Positions 33,819 through 42,460 of a stretch of 64,000 nt of DNA are shown here, one piece after another. The notes beneath the pieces are model-generated. The model made no database searches and had not been told where the DNA came from. It saw nothing but the letters and a program-made list of their open reading frames with translations. The stretch comes from DASRQK01 sp040392005. Its GTDB lineage: Bacteria > Bacteroidota > Bacteroidia > Sphingobacteriales > Sphingobacteriaceae. Every line of letters begins with the position of its first letter. Position 1 is the stretch's first letter. A program made the position numbers and the translations under genes. The DNA is taken from the NCBI GenBank assembly GCA_040392005.1, contig JBEBWT010000002.1:1-64000 (forward strand), written 5' to 3'.

Positions 33819-34370
33819 ATGCCTGCCGTAGGAAATCTGTTGTTATCGGAGCCCTTTATGCTCGATCCCAGTTTTCAGCGCTCAGTGGTCCTGCTCTGTG
33901 AACACGATCCTTCCCGTGGTACACTGGGTTATGTGCTAAATCAGGCGACTGATCTGAAGGTCAGTGATCTGCTGACTGAATTTCCCAAATCTGATTTTCC
34001 GATCTTCATTGGTGGTCCGGTGGGGCATGATGCCATTCATTTTATACATTGTTGCGGAGATCGTTTGCCGGATGGTACCGATCTGGGGAACGGCCTTTTC
34101 TGGGGCGGAAATTTTGAAACCTTGAAAGTGTTGCTGGAAACCGGTGCGATCGCTGCCGGTGAAATCAAATTTTTCCTGGGTTATTCCGGATGGGATCCGG
34201 GACAATTGGATAGGGAAATGACAGAAAACTCCTGGATGGTCTGCACCCATTACAATCCCGAACTGCCCTTTGTGAATCAGGCGGAGGACCTTTGGAAGGA
34301 AGCCCTGATCGCCATGGGGCCGAAATATGCCCATGTGGCGAATTTTCCGATTGATCCACGATTAAACTAA
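33819..34370 (+). CDS. YqgE/AlgH family protein
   Basis: Conserved cytoplasmic protein of 183 residues with no defined biochemical activity. Family signatures are GNLLLSEPFMLDPSFQRSVV at the N-terminus, GTLGYVLNQ near 31 and the GGPVGHDAIHFIH segment near 66. AlgH influences alginate and biofilm traits in Pseudomonas. Two bases after the FadL-like gene, followed by a hairpin terminator. Confidence 0.93.
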   Translation: MPAVGNLLLSEPFMLDPSFQRSVVLLCEHDPSRGTLGYVLNQATDLKVSDLLTEFPKSDFPIFIGGPVGHDAIHFIHCCGDRLPDGTDLGNGLFWGGNFETLKVLLETGAIAAGEIKFFLGYSGWDPGQLDREMTENSWMVCTHYNPELPFVNQAEDLWKEALIAMGPKYAHVANFPIDPRLN

Positions 34371-34392
34371 ATCTTCAATCCCACCAAAAGAA

Positions 34393-34421
34393 AAAGCCTT
34401 CCCCGTAAAAGAGAAGGCTTT
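34393..34421. terminator. hairpin terminator between yqgE and tRNA-His
   Basis: AAAGCCTTC (34393-34401) pairs with GAAGGCTTT (34413-34421) around an 11-base loop. With A-runs on the left and T-rich sequence on the right it could serve yqgE on the plus strand and the tRNA transcript on the minus strand. Confidence 0.65.
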
Positions 34422-34434
34422 GTTTGTAAACAAG

Positions 34435-34509
34435 GGTGAGTAATGGGGCTCGAACCCACGACCCCCAGAACCACAATCTGGTGCTCTAACCAACTGAGCT
34501 ATACCCACC
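34435..34509 (-). tRNA. tRNA-His (GTG anticodon)
   Basis: Complete cloverleaf on the minus strand. The acceptor stem pairs GTGGGTA with TACTCAC (one G-U). The D arm is GCTC...GAGC, the anticodon arm is CCAGA-TTGTGGT-TCTGG with anticodon GTG, and the T arm is GTGGG-TTCGAGC-CCCAT. The extra G at position -1 opposite C73, the histidine identity element, is encoded. The 3' CCA is not encoded and must be added after transcription. Confidence 0.96.
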
Positions 34510-34572
34510 GTGTTTTGGTTTGCGAAAGTAGCAAGATTCTTTATTATTTGCAAGCAATTTATACAAATAATT

Positions 34573-36474
34573 TTATCCTATCATGCTTGCGCTCCGGCGG
34601 ATGAATTGGGTCAGTTCCTGACCGGAAAGCAGTCCGCGGGACAACAGGGCCAGGTCAAAGGCCTGTTTGGCAATCGCTTTGCCTTCCTCTCCTTCCCCAT
34701 CGCCTTCCAGTAAACGGCTGACCAGCGGGTGGCTGGCATTGACCGTGACTTTGTATTGATCCGGAATATTACCATAAAAACCCATTCCACCGCCACCTGT
34801 CTGCGCCATTTCCTTCATGCGGCGCATAAACTCATCTGCTGTGACGGTTACCGGCAATTCATCCGTCCCCAGGGCCTCCACAGAGACCTGCATATTTTCC
34901 TTATTGATAGCCTGTTCAAAAATCGCAGAGACTTTTTTGATCTCCTCCTCATTCAGCTTCAATTCATTTGCTTCACCTTTGTCTATCAATTTGTCGATCA
35001 CATCCGCATCCACCCTTTTTAACTGGGTTTTCTCATTTTTCTGCTCCAGATAAGCTACAAAATGCGGATCAATCGGTGAATCCAGGACCAGCACATCATA
35101 GCCTTTGGATCTGGACGATGCAATATAGGTGTCCTGCCTGGATGCGTCCTGGGTATAAAGCCAGATTAGATTACCCTCCTTATCGGTTTGGATGTCCTTT
35201 GTTTTTTCCCTGTATTCGGTCAGCGTCAGAATTTCCCCTTCCGTATTTTTCAAGAGGCAGAAATCATTGGCTTTTTCAGCAAATTTCTCATCACTCAGCA
35301 TACCATACTTGACGAACAGTCCGATATCGTTCCATTTTTCCTCAAAACCTTTGCGGTCGGCCTTGAAAATTTCGGCCAGCTTGTCGGCTACCTTTTTGGT
35401 GATATGGGCATTGATCTTTTTGACATTACTGTCCGATTGCAGGAAACTGCGGGACACATTGAGGGGAATATCCGGTGAGTCGATCACTCCGTGCAGCAGC
35501 ATCAGAAACTCCGGCACCACATCTTTGACCTCATCAGTGATAAATACCTGACGGGAATACAGTTTGATCTTGTTTTTCTGAATTTCAAAATCATTTTTCA
35601 GTTTCGGAAAATACAGAATCCCGGTCAGATTGAATGGATAATCTACATTGAGGTGGATCCAGAACAGGGGCTCATCCAGTGTATAGGGATATAATTCCCG
35701 GTAAAAGGCCAGGTAATCTTCATCTTTCAGCTCGGAAGGTTGCTTGACCCAGGCCGGGCGGGTAATATTGATTATGTTATCTGTTTCAACATGCTTGTAC
35801 TTGGGCTTGCCATCTGCATCTTCCCCATCCGGTTCAGAGCTGCTTTTGGTGCCAAAACGGATAGGTACCGGCAGGAATTTGCCGTATTTTTCCAGAATTT
35901 CACCCAAACGGCTCTTATTCAAAAATTCTTCCGAATCGGTATTGATGTGCAGGATGATATCCGTACCCCGCTCGGCCCTGTTGCCTTCTGAGATTTCATA
36001 ACTGGTGGAGCCGTCGCAGGTCCATTTGACCGGCTCTGCTCCATCCTGATAGGACAAGGTCTGGATTTCCACGAGATCGGCCACCATAAAGGCTGAATAA
36101 AATCCCAGACCAAATCGTCCGATGATCTCATTGGCATCCTTTGCTTCCTTAAATTTTTCCACAAACTCGGTCGCCCCGGAAAAAGCAATCTGGTTGATGT
36201 ATTTCTTGACCTCTTCGGCAGTCATGCCGATCCCACGGTCCGAAATGGTAATGGTTTTGGCTTTTTCATCAAATGCGACATCAATGGTCGTATCACCGAC
36301 CTCTCCTTTAAACTGGCCCAGAGAGGAAAGCCGGTTGATTTTTTGGGTTGCATCCACCGCATTTGAAACCAATTCCCGCAGGAAGATTTCATTGTCGGAA
36401 TAAAGGAATTTTTTGATTACCGGAAATATATTCTCGGTATGAATGGAAATATTGCCTTTCTCGTTCACACTCAT
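34573..36474 (-). CDS. htpG: molecular chaperone HtpG (Hsp90)
   Basis: ATP-dependent cytoplasmic chaperone. 633 residues, normal length. N-terminal GHKL ATPase domain with FLRELVSNAVDA near 30, DRGIGMT near 80 and GRFGLGFYSAFMVA near 117. The middle domain contains RQVFITD and VLDSPIDPHFVAYLEQK; the C-terminal dimerisation part includes the Met-rich FMRRMKEMAQTGGGGM loop. No CIRCE element is visible in the 161-base upstream gap. Confidence 0.97.
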   Translation of the reverse strand: MSVNEKGNISIHTENIFPVIKKFLYSDNEIFLRELVSNAVDATQKINRLSSLGQFKGEVGDTTIDVAFDEKAKTITISDRGIGMTAEEVKKYINQIAFSGATEFVEKFKEAKDANEIIGRFGLGFYSAFMVADLVEIQTLSYQDGAEPVKWTCDGSTSYEISEGNRAERGTDIILHINTDSEEFLNKSRLGEILEKYGKFLPVPIRFGTKSSSEPDGEDADGKPKYKHVETDNIINITRPAWVKQPSELKDEDYLAFYRELYPYTLDEPLFWIHLNVDYPFNLTGILYFPKLKNDFEIQKNKIKLYSRQVFITDEVKDVVPEFLMLLHGVIDSPDIPLNVSRSFLQSDSNVKKINAHITKKVADKLAEIFKADRKGFEEKWNDIGLFVKYGMLSDEKFAEKANDFCLLKNTEGEILTLTEYREKTKDIQTDKEGNLIWLYTQDASRQDTYIASSRSKGYDVLVLDSPIDPHFVAYLEQKNEKTQLKRVDADVIDKLIDKGEANELKLNEEEIKKVSAIFEQAINKENMQVSVEALGTDELPVTVTADEFMRRMKEMAQTGGGGMGFYGNIPDQYKVTVNASHPLVSRLLEGDGEGEEGKAIAKQAFDLALLSRGLLSGQELTQFIRRSASMIG

Positions 36475-36635
36475 TTTTTTGTTTTTTATTGTTGAATTGT
36501 TTTGTTGATTTATTGTTAATCATTAACTGTGAATTACTATACAAGAGCCGTTCCAAGCCTGTTTACGGTCAGCTTGGCAGGACAATCTGACATTTTCCGG
36601 ATTGGAGACCTGTGATGCAGTGTTGAATTCCGGAT

Positions 36636-37526
36636 TCAGAGTCGGGTGATCAGCTTTTGGAATTGTTTGGACCAATGATTGAAATAGCGTTTCTGCCGGT
36701 AGCCCATCACCCATTGTACACCCTGGATGGCATTGGTCAGAAACACCTCATCGGCTTCCTCCAGTATCTGCGGATCGATTTTGGCTTCGGTAATCCCGAT
36801 CCCTTCCTTTTTTGCCAATTCCAATATGGCCCTGCGCATGGTGCCGGCTACACAGCCCTCACCCAGGGCAGGTGTATAAAGTTGCTGTTGATAACTCACA
36901 AAAATGTTGGAACTGAGGGATTCGCAGAGATGACCTTCCTGATTGAGAAGGATGACCTCATCCAGCCCCTGCTGCTTGCGGTACAGACCGGCAAGGACGA
37001 ACAGGAGACCATTGATGGATTTCAGGCCGGAAAGGCCGCTAAAAGGCTTGAATTGTTCGGTGTAGAGATCCACAATCAAACCATTGCTTTGAGCCGGTGT
37101 TCCTGTATTCGGTGAAGACAGTCCGCCGGCAGGCTGTGGGGGAAAATGATCAGTGTGATCCACCGGTGAGGCCTGCAACACAAACTCAGCCCGGTTGCTG
37201 ACCGGACTATACAATCCGGATCCCGACCGGTAAACCTGCAGCCTCAGGCGGCAGTCCCGGTCCAGCCATTCATTTTTGGCCAGCAGTACGGTGCACATTT
37301 GCTGGATGTCAGATGGAGCAAAGCGGCTCCGGCCTTCCAGTTGCAGGGTTTTCATTCCCGCCTGTAATCGCTCCACATGATAATCCAGCAGGCGGATCCT
37401 CCCTTTTGTCCACAGCATAGTTTCAAACAGCCCATCCCCATAGCGGAAAGCCCGGTTGTCGGCCGGCAGGATGGCCTTGCTGTCCACGGTCAGCTTGCCA
37501 TTATGATTGATGTAATTAACCAGCAT
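36636..37526 (-). CDS. class IV aminotransferase (PabC/BCAT-like)
   Basis: PLP enzyme of fold type IV, 296 residues. The catalytic Lys is in GLKSINGLLFVLA near 165; ESLSSNIFV near 200 and LTNAIQGVQWV near 265 are the cofactor-binding segments. Members are branched-chain aminotransferases, D-amino acid aminotransferases or aminodeoxychorismate lyases; length and motifs fit the lyase or a generic class IV enzyme, and this is left open. Its start overlaps the end of the upstream pseudouridine synthase gene by 11 bases, so translation is coupled. Confidence 0.85.
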   Translation of the reverse strand: MLVNYINHNGKLTVDSKAILPADNRAFRYGDGLFETMLWTKGRIRLLDYHVERLQAGMKTLQLEGRSRFAPSDIQQMCTVLLAKNEWLDRDCRLRLQVYRSGSGLYSPVSNRAEFVLQASPVDHTDHFPPQPAGGLSSPNTGTPAQSNGLIVDLYTEQFKPFSGLSGLKSINGLLFVLAGLYRKQQGLDEVILLNQEGHLCESLSSNIFVSYQQQLYTPALGEGCVAGTMRRAILELAKKEGIGITEAKIDPQILEEADEVFLTNAIQGVQWVMGYRQKRYFNHWSKQFQKLITRL

Positions 37527-38550
37527 GGGTATAACTCCTCCATTTATTCAGACATCCGGTAAAATCTTCCGGCGGCGGACATTCAAATTCCATTCGTGTT
37601 TTTTTGACCGGATGGACAAAACCCAGACTTTGGGCATGCAAGGCCTGACGGGACAGTATTTCAAAGCAGTTTTCCACAAACTGCCGGTACTTGCTGAAAG
37701 TAGCTCCTTTGAGAATCTGATCACCACCATAGACCGCATCATTGAACAGGGGATGTCCGATGGACTTCATATGCGCCCGGATCTGGTGGGTACGGCCGGT
37801 TTCCAATTGGCATTCCACCAAAGTAACATAGCGCAAACGCTCCAGTACCCGGTAATGAGTGACCGACCATTTCCCTTTTTCCGGATCGTCATAGACTGAC
37901 ATGACTTTCCGGTCTTTGATACTCCGGCCTATATATCCGGTGATGGTCCCGTCTTCCTCCAGATCTCCCCAGACCAGAGCCAGGTATTTGCGGCTGATGC
38001 TGTGGTCAAAAAACTGCTTGGCCAGATAGGTGATGGCCCATTCATTTTTTGCAACGACCAGCAGACCGCTGGTGTCCTTGTCGATGCGGTGTACCAATCC
38101 AGGCCGACCTTCATTTCCAGGTAATTGTGGTAATTGATTGAAGTAATACACAAGGGCATTGACCAGCGTGCCGGTATAATTGTTGAAGCCCGGATGGACG
38201 ACCATGCCTGCAGCCTTATTGACAATCAGCAAGTCGTCATCCTCATAATGTATGTCCAGTGGAATATTTTCAGGATATACTTCCGTGTCCCTGGGTGGAT
38301 GCGGTAATACCACAGAGATCTCATCCAGCGGTTTTACCTTATAGCTGGCCTTGATTTCCTTGTCATTGACCAATACGGAACCGGCCTCTATTGCGTTCTG
38401 GATCCGGTTGCGTGAAGCATTTTCAATGCGATTCATCAGGAACTTGTCCAGACGGAGCAGGGATTGCCCCTTATCGACAATGATCCTGAAATGTTCAAAT
38501 AACTCCTGATCTTCTGATTCCGGATAGTGGGTCGCTTCTTGCCTGGCCAT
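37516..38550 (-). CDS. RluA-family 23S rRNA pseudouridine synthase (RluD-like)
   Basis: Isomerises uridines in rRNA. 344 residues: S4 RNA-binding domain (about 34-95, LRLDKFLMNRI and VLVNDKEIKASYKV), then the synthase core with the catalytic Asp in GLVHRIDKDTSGLLVVAK near 157, and GRTHQIRAHMKSIGHPL near 250. An S4 domain plus this spacing suggests RluD (positions 1911/1915/1917), but RluA-family specificity is hard to tell. The terminal codons overlap the next gene. Confidence 0.93.
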   Translation of the reverse strand: MARQEATHYPESEDQELFEHFRIIVDKGQSLLRLDKFLMNRIENASRNRIQNAIEAGSVLVNDKEIKASYKVKPLDEISVVLPHPPRDTEVYPENIPLDIHYEDDDLLIVNKAAGMVVHPGFNNYTGTLVNALVYYFNQLPQLPGNEGRPGLVHRIDKDTSGLLVVAKNEWAITYLAKQFFDHSISRKYLALVWGDLEEDGTITGYIGRSIKDRKVMSVYDDPEKGKWSVTHYRVLERLRYVTLVECQLETGRTHQIRAHMKSIGHPLFNDAVYGGDQILKGATFSKYRQFVENCFEILSRQALHAQSLGFVHPVKKTRMEFECPPPEDFTGCLNKWRSYTHAG

Positions 38551-38603
38551 GCCGCAAACTTAGATAAATTCGGTTTCAAATACAATTTCGGGTTTAGTTT
38601 ATT

Positions 38604-39509
38604 ATGTTTGCCGGTATGATCGGATTGAATTTACCGACTCCGGTGACACCGCTGACTTCACTGAGAGGCTTTGGACTGGAAGAATACGGGGTGTCACTTG
38701 ATATGAAAAGGGACGACCTGATCCATCCTTTTATTTCCGGGAACAAGTGGCGAAAACTCAAGTACTTGCTGGATGATGCCCGTTCGCAGCAGAAACGGGT
38801 GCTGGTGACTTTCGGGGGAGCCTGGTCCAACCACTTGCTGGCGACTGCCTGTGCCGGGGCCCTGTTTGGTTTTGGTACCATCGGTTTTGTGCGGGGAGAT
38901 GAAAAGGTATCCAATCCGCTGCTGGCCATGTGCCGCATGTATGGAATGGAATTGCGTTTTGTGGATCGCGGGCGGTACAGGAATAAACGGATGCTGTTTG
39001 ATGAACTGACCGCAGAGGAGCTGTATTTTGTAGATGAAGGAGGGTACGCTGCCGGGGCTTTGGCAGGTTGTGCGGAAGTTGTACAGGAATTGACCACGGA
39101 GTACGACCATATCTTTTGTGCCTGTGGCACCGGTACAACGCTTGCCGGGCTTTCACTGGGATTGCAACGGGCAGGTTGCTCTACTCAATTGCACGGAGTA
39201 CCGGTACTGGCTGGCGGTGAATTTATTGCGGAGAATATCCGGGAGCTTTACACGGATGCTGTTTTCCAATTGCATACGGATTATCATTTCGGAGGATATG
39301 CCAAAACCAAACCGGAACTACTGCAATTTATACGTACGTTTTGCTCGCAGACCGGCATCCTGATCGAACCGGTATATACCGGCAAACTCTGTTATGCGGT
39401 TTTAGATCTGATCCGGGCGGGGAATTTTGAGAGAGGAAGCAAAATACTGATCCTTCACACCGGTGGGATGACCGGTATCATGGGGATGCACGAATTGTTT
39501 TGCAATTGA
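38604..39509 (+). CDS. ACC deaminase / D-cysteine desulfhydrase-like PLP enzyme
   Basis: Fold type II PLP enzyme, 301 residues. The PLP lysine lies in HPFISGNKWRKLKYLL near 41; the TFGGAWSNHLLATA segment near 70 binds the substrate carboxylate, and the ACGTGTTLAGL loop near 172 the phosphate. Homologues open the ring of 1-aminocyclopropane-1-carboxylate or degrade D-cysteine to pyruvate, sulfide and ammonia. The length is slightly below typical ACC deaminases (about 338), which favours the D-cysteine or a generic activity. ATG at 38604; ATG at 38616 is an alternative. Confidence 0.85.
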   Translation: MFAGMIGLNLPTPVTPLTSLRGFGLEEYGVSLDMKRDDLIHPFISGNKWRKLKYLLDDARSQQKRVLVTFGGAWSNHLLATACAGALFGFGTIGFVRGDEKVSNPLLAMCRMYGMELRFVDRGRYRNKRMLFDELTAEELYFVDEGGYAAGALAGCAEVVQELTTEYDHIFCACGTGTTLAGLSLGLQRAGCSTQLHGVPVLAGGEFIAENIRELYTDAVFQLHTDYHFGGYAKTKPELLQFIRTFCSQTGILIEPVYTGKLCYAVLDLIRAGNFERGSKILILHTGGMTGIMGMHELFCN

Positions 39510-39530
39510 AGCTATATTTTGTTAATTTTG
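39498..39530 (+). promoter_or_regulatory. candidate Bacteroidota promoter for the lysine aminotransferase gene
   Basis: TTTTG (39498-39502) and TAATTTTG (39523-39530), an exact TAnnTTTG, are 20 bases apart, the expected spacing. The -33 box lies inside the end of the preceding gene. The leader would be about 100 bases. Confidence 0.45.
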
Positions 39531-39635
39531 GGGATGATAATTCCGGAATTCCGGGGGTATAAAATCCGGGTTCAATAAAATATTCATCATCAGACACGTA
39601 CAATTACAATCATTTAATTTAAATTTTAACACAGT

Positions 39636-40967
39636 ATGTATTCTATCAAAGTAGATCCGAAAAAAGTTCATGAAACATTAAGCAAGCATATTCTGGCAGA
39701 TGGTTACGATCTGACCTTCGATCTGGAAAAAAGCCGGGGTTCGGTGATTTATGACTCAAAATATGAGCGTGAACTGCTCGATCTATTTACCTGTTTTGCA
39801 TCCGTGCCTTTGGGATATAACCACCCGAAAATGATGAAGGATGAAAAATTCAGGGAGAGCCTGTTGAAAGCAGCCGTCAATAATCCTTCCAATTCGGATG
39901 TTTATACTGTGGAATATGCACAATTTGTGGATACCTTTCACCGGGTGGCCATGCCGGATTACCTGCATCATGCCTTTTTTATTGCCGGTGGTGCACTGGC
40001 AGTGGAGAATGCGTTGAAGGTGGCCATGGACTGGAAGGTCCAGAAAAATTTCCAGAAGGGATATAAGGAAGAAAAAGGAACAAAAGTCATCCATTTTGAG
40101 CAGGCTTTTCACGGTCGTACGGGATATACCCTGAGTCTGACCAATACTTTGCCGGACAAAACCAAGTGGTTTGCCAAATTTGACTGGCCCCGGGTCAGCA
40201 ATCCCATGATCAAATTTCCGCTGACCGAAGAAAATATGCCCGACCTGATTGCCCGTGAAGAAAAGGCTGTGACTGAGATTAAGCGGGCTTTTGCAGATAA
40301 TAAGGATGAGATCTGTGCGATTATCCTGGAGCCGGTGCAGGCAGAGGGCGGTGATCATCATTTCCGCACGGAGTTTATGGAGCAATTGCGCAAACTGGCC
40401 GATGAAAACGAGGCATTACTGATTTTTGACGAGGTTCAGACCGGGGTCGGCCTGTCCGGCAAGTTCTGGCACCATGAGCATTTCGGAGAGAACGCCAGAC
40501 CGGATATTATTGCCTTTGGCAAGAAAATGCAGATTTGCGGGATCCTGGCAGGTCCGAAAGTGGATGAGGTAGAAACCAATGTATTCCATGTCTCTTCCCG
40601 GATCAATTCGACCTGGGGCGGAAATCTGGTGGATATGGTGCGGGCGACAAAGATTCTGGAAATTATTGAGGAGGAGAATCTGGTGGAGCATGTGGCGGAT
40701 CTGGGCGAATTTTTGCTGGATCAGTTGAATGCGATACAAAGTGAATATGGGTTGATTTCAAATATACGTGGAAAGGGACTGTTGGTGGCTTTTGATTTTG
40801 AAAATGCCGATATCAGGAATAAATTTGTCCAGGAAGGATTGAAGAACGGGGCGATGTTCCTGGGCTGTGGCAACCGGAGTGTGCGTTTCCGGCCGGCACT
40901 CAATATACAAAAGGAGGAGCTGGAGAAAGGGTTGGATATTCTGGCACAGACCCTGAAGGGATTGTAA
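39636..40967 (+). CDS. lat: L-lysine 6-transaminase
   Basis: Transfers the epsilon-amino group of lysine to 2-oxoglutarate, giving 2-aminoadipate semialdehyde (cyclising to piperideine-6-carboxylate). 443 residues, class III aminotransferase. N-terminal KVDPKKVHETLSKHILADGY and FTCFASVPLGYNHPKM are typical of this subfamily; the PLP site has IFDEVQTGVGLSGKFW near 268 and the Lys in IAFGKKMQICG near 300. Here it probably starts lysine catabolism; no beta-lactam genes are nearby. It has its own promoter candidate and a strong terminator. Confidence 0.92.
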   Translation: MYSIKVDPKKVHETLSKHILADGYDLTFDLEKSRGSVIYDSKYERELLDLFTCFASVPLGYNHPKMMKDEKFRESLLKAAVNNPSNSDVYTVEYAQFVDTFHRVAMPDYLHHAFFIAGGALAVENALKVAMDWKVQKNFQKGYKEEKGTKVIHFEQAFHGRTGYTLSLTNTLPDKTKWFAKFDWPRVSNPMIKFPLTEENMPDLIAREEKAVTEIKRAFADNKDEICAIILEPVQAEGGDHHFRTEFMEQLRKLADENEALLIFDEVQTGVGLSGKFWHHEHFGENARPDIIAFGKKMQICGILAGPKVDEVETNVFHVSSRINSTWGGNLVDMVRATKILEIIEEENLVEHVADLGEFLLDQLNAIQSEYGLISNIRGKGLLVAFDFENADIRNKFVQEGLKNGAMFLGCGNRSVRFRPALNIQKEELEKGLDILAQTLKGL

Positions 40968-41041
40968 TCCCAGCGGGATCACCGGGTTGTGCAAGGCGGT
41001 GACTCACCTACGGGCGGATGATCTTCTGGCCCGGAAGGACA

Positions 41042-41096
41042 AAAAAAAGCCGGCCCATGAATTTTTTTCAAATTTATTCATGGGCCGGCTTTTTTT
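41042..41096. terminator. strong bidirectional hairpin terminator
   Basis: AAAAAAAGCCGGCCCATGAA pairs with TTCATGGGCCGGCTTTTTTT around an AT-rich loop, a stem of about 20 base pairs. It sits between the convergent lysine aminotransferase and XRE genes and can end transcripts from both. Confidence 0.9.
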
Positions 41097-41108
41097 GATC
41101 GAGCTACT

Positions 41109-41447
41109 TCAGACTTTTTCTTTCTGATGCAATTGTTCGTACAATTCGATCACTTTCTTTTGTAACTCAATGACATCGGAATCTCTGTCTTGTAACTTCT
41201 TGGTCGCTTCCGCCAGTTCAGAAGTATATTTTTTCTCTTCCTCCGGATCATTGATGGCAAGAAGCTGAACGATCGACATTTCAAACAATTTTGAAATTTG
41301 ATCCAGACGGGAAAGATTGACGTCTGTGATGCCCGTTTCAATTTTAGAAAATGCTGGAATTGAGATATCCAGTCGTTTTGCTACGTCTTCCTGACTCCAG
41401 CCTCTCTGATGCCTGAGCAGCCGGATTTTTTTTCCTAAAGTGTTCAT
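41109..41447 (-). CDS. XRE-family HTH regulator with C-terminal coiled coil
   Basis: 112 residues. A Cro/C1-type helix-turn-helix (about 6-62: RLLRHQRGWSQEDVAKRLDI and AFSKIETGITDVNLSRLDQI) is followed by a charged heptad-like helix (about 70-108, ending YEQLHQKEKV) that probably dimerises. Similar small regulators are common as solitary genes in Bacteroidota. Target genes unknown; a palindrome between its promoter and start suggests autoregulation. Confidence 0.88.
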   Translation of the reverse strand: MNTLGKKIRLLRHQRGWSQEDVAKRLDISIPAFSKIETGITDVNLSRLDQISKLFEMSIVQLLAINDPEEEKKYTSELAEATKKLQDRDSDVIELQKKVIELYEQLHQKEKV

Positions 41448-41462
41448 TGGTGGGTAGGGTTA

Positions 41463-41479
41463 TTATAAACGTTTAATAA
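41463..41479. promoter_or_regulatory. palindrome upstream of the XRE gene, candidate operator
   Basis: An imperfect palindrome centred on AAACGTTT (41467-41474), with TTAT and ATAA flanks, begins 16 bases before the XRE start codon and lies downstream of its promoter candidate, where a repressor would block transcription. Confidence 0.3.
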
Positions 41480-41524
41480 AAGATAATTAACTATTCTGAT
41501 CGCCATATTCACAAATAGGCGTAT

Positions 41525-41555
41525 CAAAGATAATTAATAATTTATTACAAAACAA
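41525..41555 (-). promoter_or_regulatory. candidate promoter of the XRE gene
   Basis: On the minus strand TTG (41555-41553) and TATCTTTG (41532-41525), an exact TAnnTTTG, are separated by 20 bases. The leader would be about 70 bases. Confidence 0.45.
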
Positions 41556-41587
41556 TTGTTTCAAAAAAATTAACATTTAGAACAGCC

Positions 41588-42433
41588 TTATTCTTTTACA
41601 AAGCAGGCGGCGGCCCACAGGGTATCGGTCCGATGATTGAGATATTTTAACCCTTTTTCCAATGCCCTATTTCTGATTACATCCAGGTCCCCGGATTCGT
41701 AAAATCCACTCAGAAATAACATAGCCCCCTTATTCAGGGCTTTTTGATAAAACTCCAGATGGTCAAGCAAAATGTTTCTGTTGATGTTGGCAAAGATAAA
41801 ATCGAAAATCCTGTCTCCGATCAATTCAGTGGAACCCGCCTTTGTAATGATATTGTTAATGTTGTTTAACTGCGCGTTCTCCAAAGTACTTTCCACACAA
41901 ACCGGATCGTTGTCAATGGCAAGGATCGGATCCGCTCCCAATTTTCCAGCTAGAATGGCGAGTATTCCGGTTCCGCAACCCATGTCAAGGACTGATTTAC
42001 CACTGATCTCTTCACTCAGGCCCAATAGGTAGTGCATCATCATAGAAGTGGTCTGGTGATGTCCGGTACCGAAAGCCATTTTGGGATCGATCACGATTTC
42101 TATCGGGTAATCCGGCCGCGATTCATGAAAAGTAGCCCTAACGTGGCAACGATCAGCAATGGTAATAGGATTAAAATTACTTTCCCAGACTGCATTCCAG
42201 TTTTCCGGCTTGATCTCCCGGTATTCGTAGTCCACCAGGAAACCAACCGGTTGCCCGATCAGTAACTGATCAAGGGTTGCAGGATCAAACTGCGCTGCAG
42301 GTATATATCCGGCGAATCCGTGCGCACGATCTTCGAAAGAATCAAAGCCGAGGCCGGCAAGATCCTGGATCAAGAGATCTTTCTGCCAATCCTCTCCTCC
42401 CTTGCACGTAAATAAAACTTCACTGTAACGCAT
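41588..42433 (-). CDS. prmA: ribosomal protein L11 methyltransferase
   Basis: SAM-dependent enzyme that trimethylates lysines and the N-terminus of ribosomal protein L11. 281 residues. N-terminal recognition domain (1-110) with the VDYEYREIKPENWNAVWESNF linker in part, then a Rossmann methyltransferase: FGTGHHQTTSMMM near 120, SVLDMGCGTGILAI near 145 and FIFANINRNILLDHL near 213. Last gene of the rpmE-glmU-like-tpiA-prmA series. Confidence 0.94.
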   Translation of the reverse strand: MRYSEVLFTCKGGEDWQKDLLIQDLAGLGFDSFEDRAHGFAGYIPAAQFDPATLDQLLIGQPVGFLVDYEYREIKPENWNAVWESNFNPITIADRCHVRATFHESRPDYPIEIVIDPKMAFGTGHHQTTSMMMHYLLGLSEEISGKSVLDMGCGTGILAILAGKLGADPILAIDNDPVCVESTLENAQLNNINNIITKAGSTELIGDRIFDFIFANINRNILLDHLEFYQKALNKGAMLFLSGFYESGDLDVIRNRALEKGLKYLNHRTDTLWAAACFVKE

Positions 42434-42460
42434 AGAATATAGATAAAAGAATCTGTTTAT

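Noticed and set aside
34362..34553. Short minus-strand open frame reading IAQLVRAPDCGSGGRGFEP
   Set aside because: This is the well-known false translation of a tRNA gene (here tRNA-His).
39636..40967. Lysine 6-aminotransferase as a marker of a beta-lactam biosynthesis cluster
   Set aside because: No synthetase, cyclase or other biosynthetic gene nearby; general lysine catabolism is the simpler reading.
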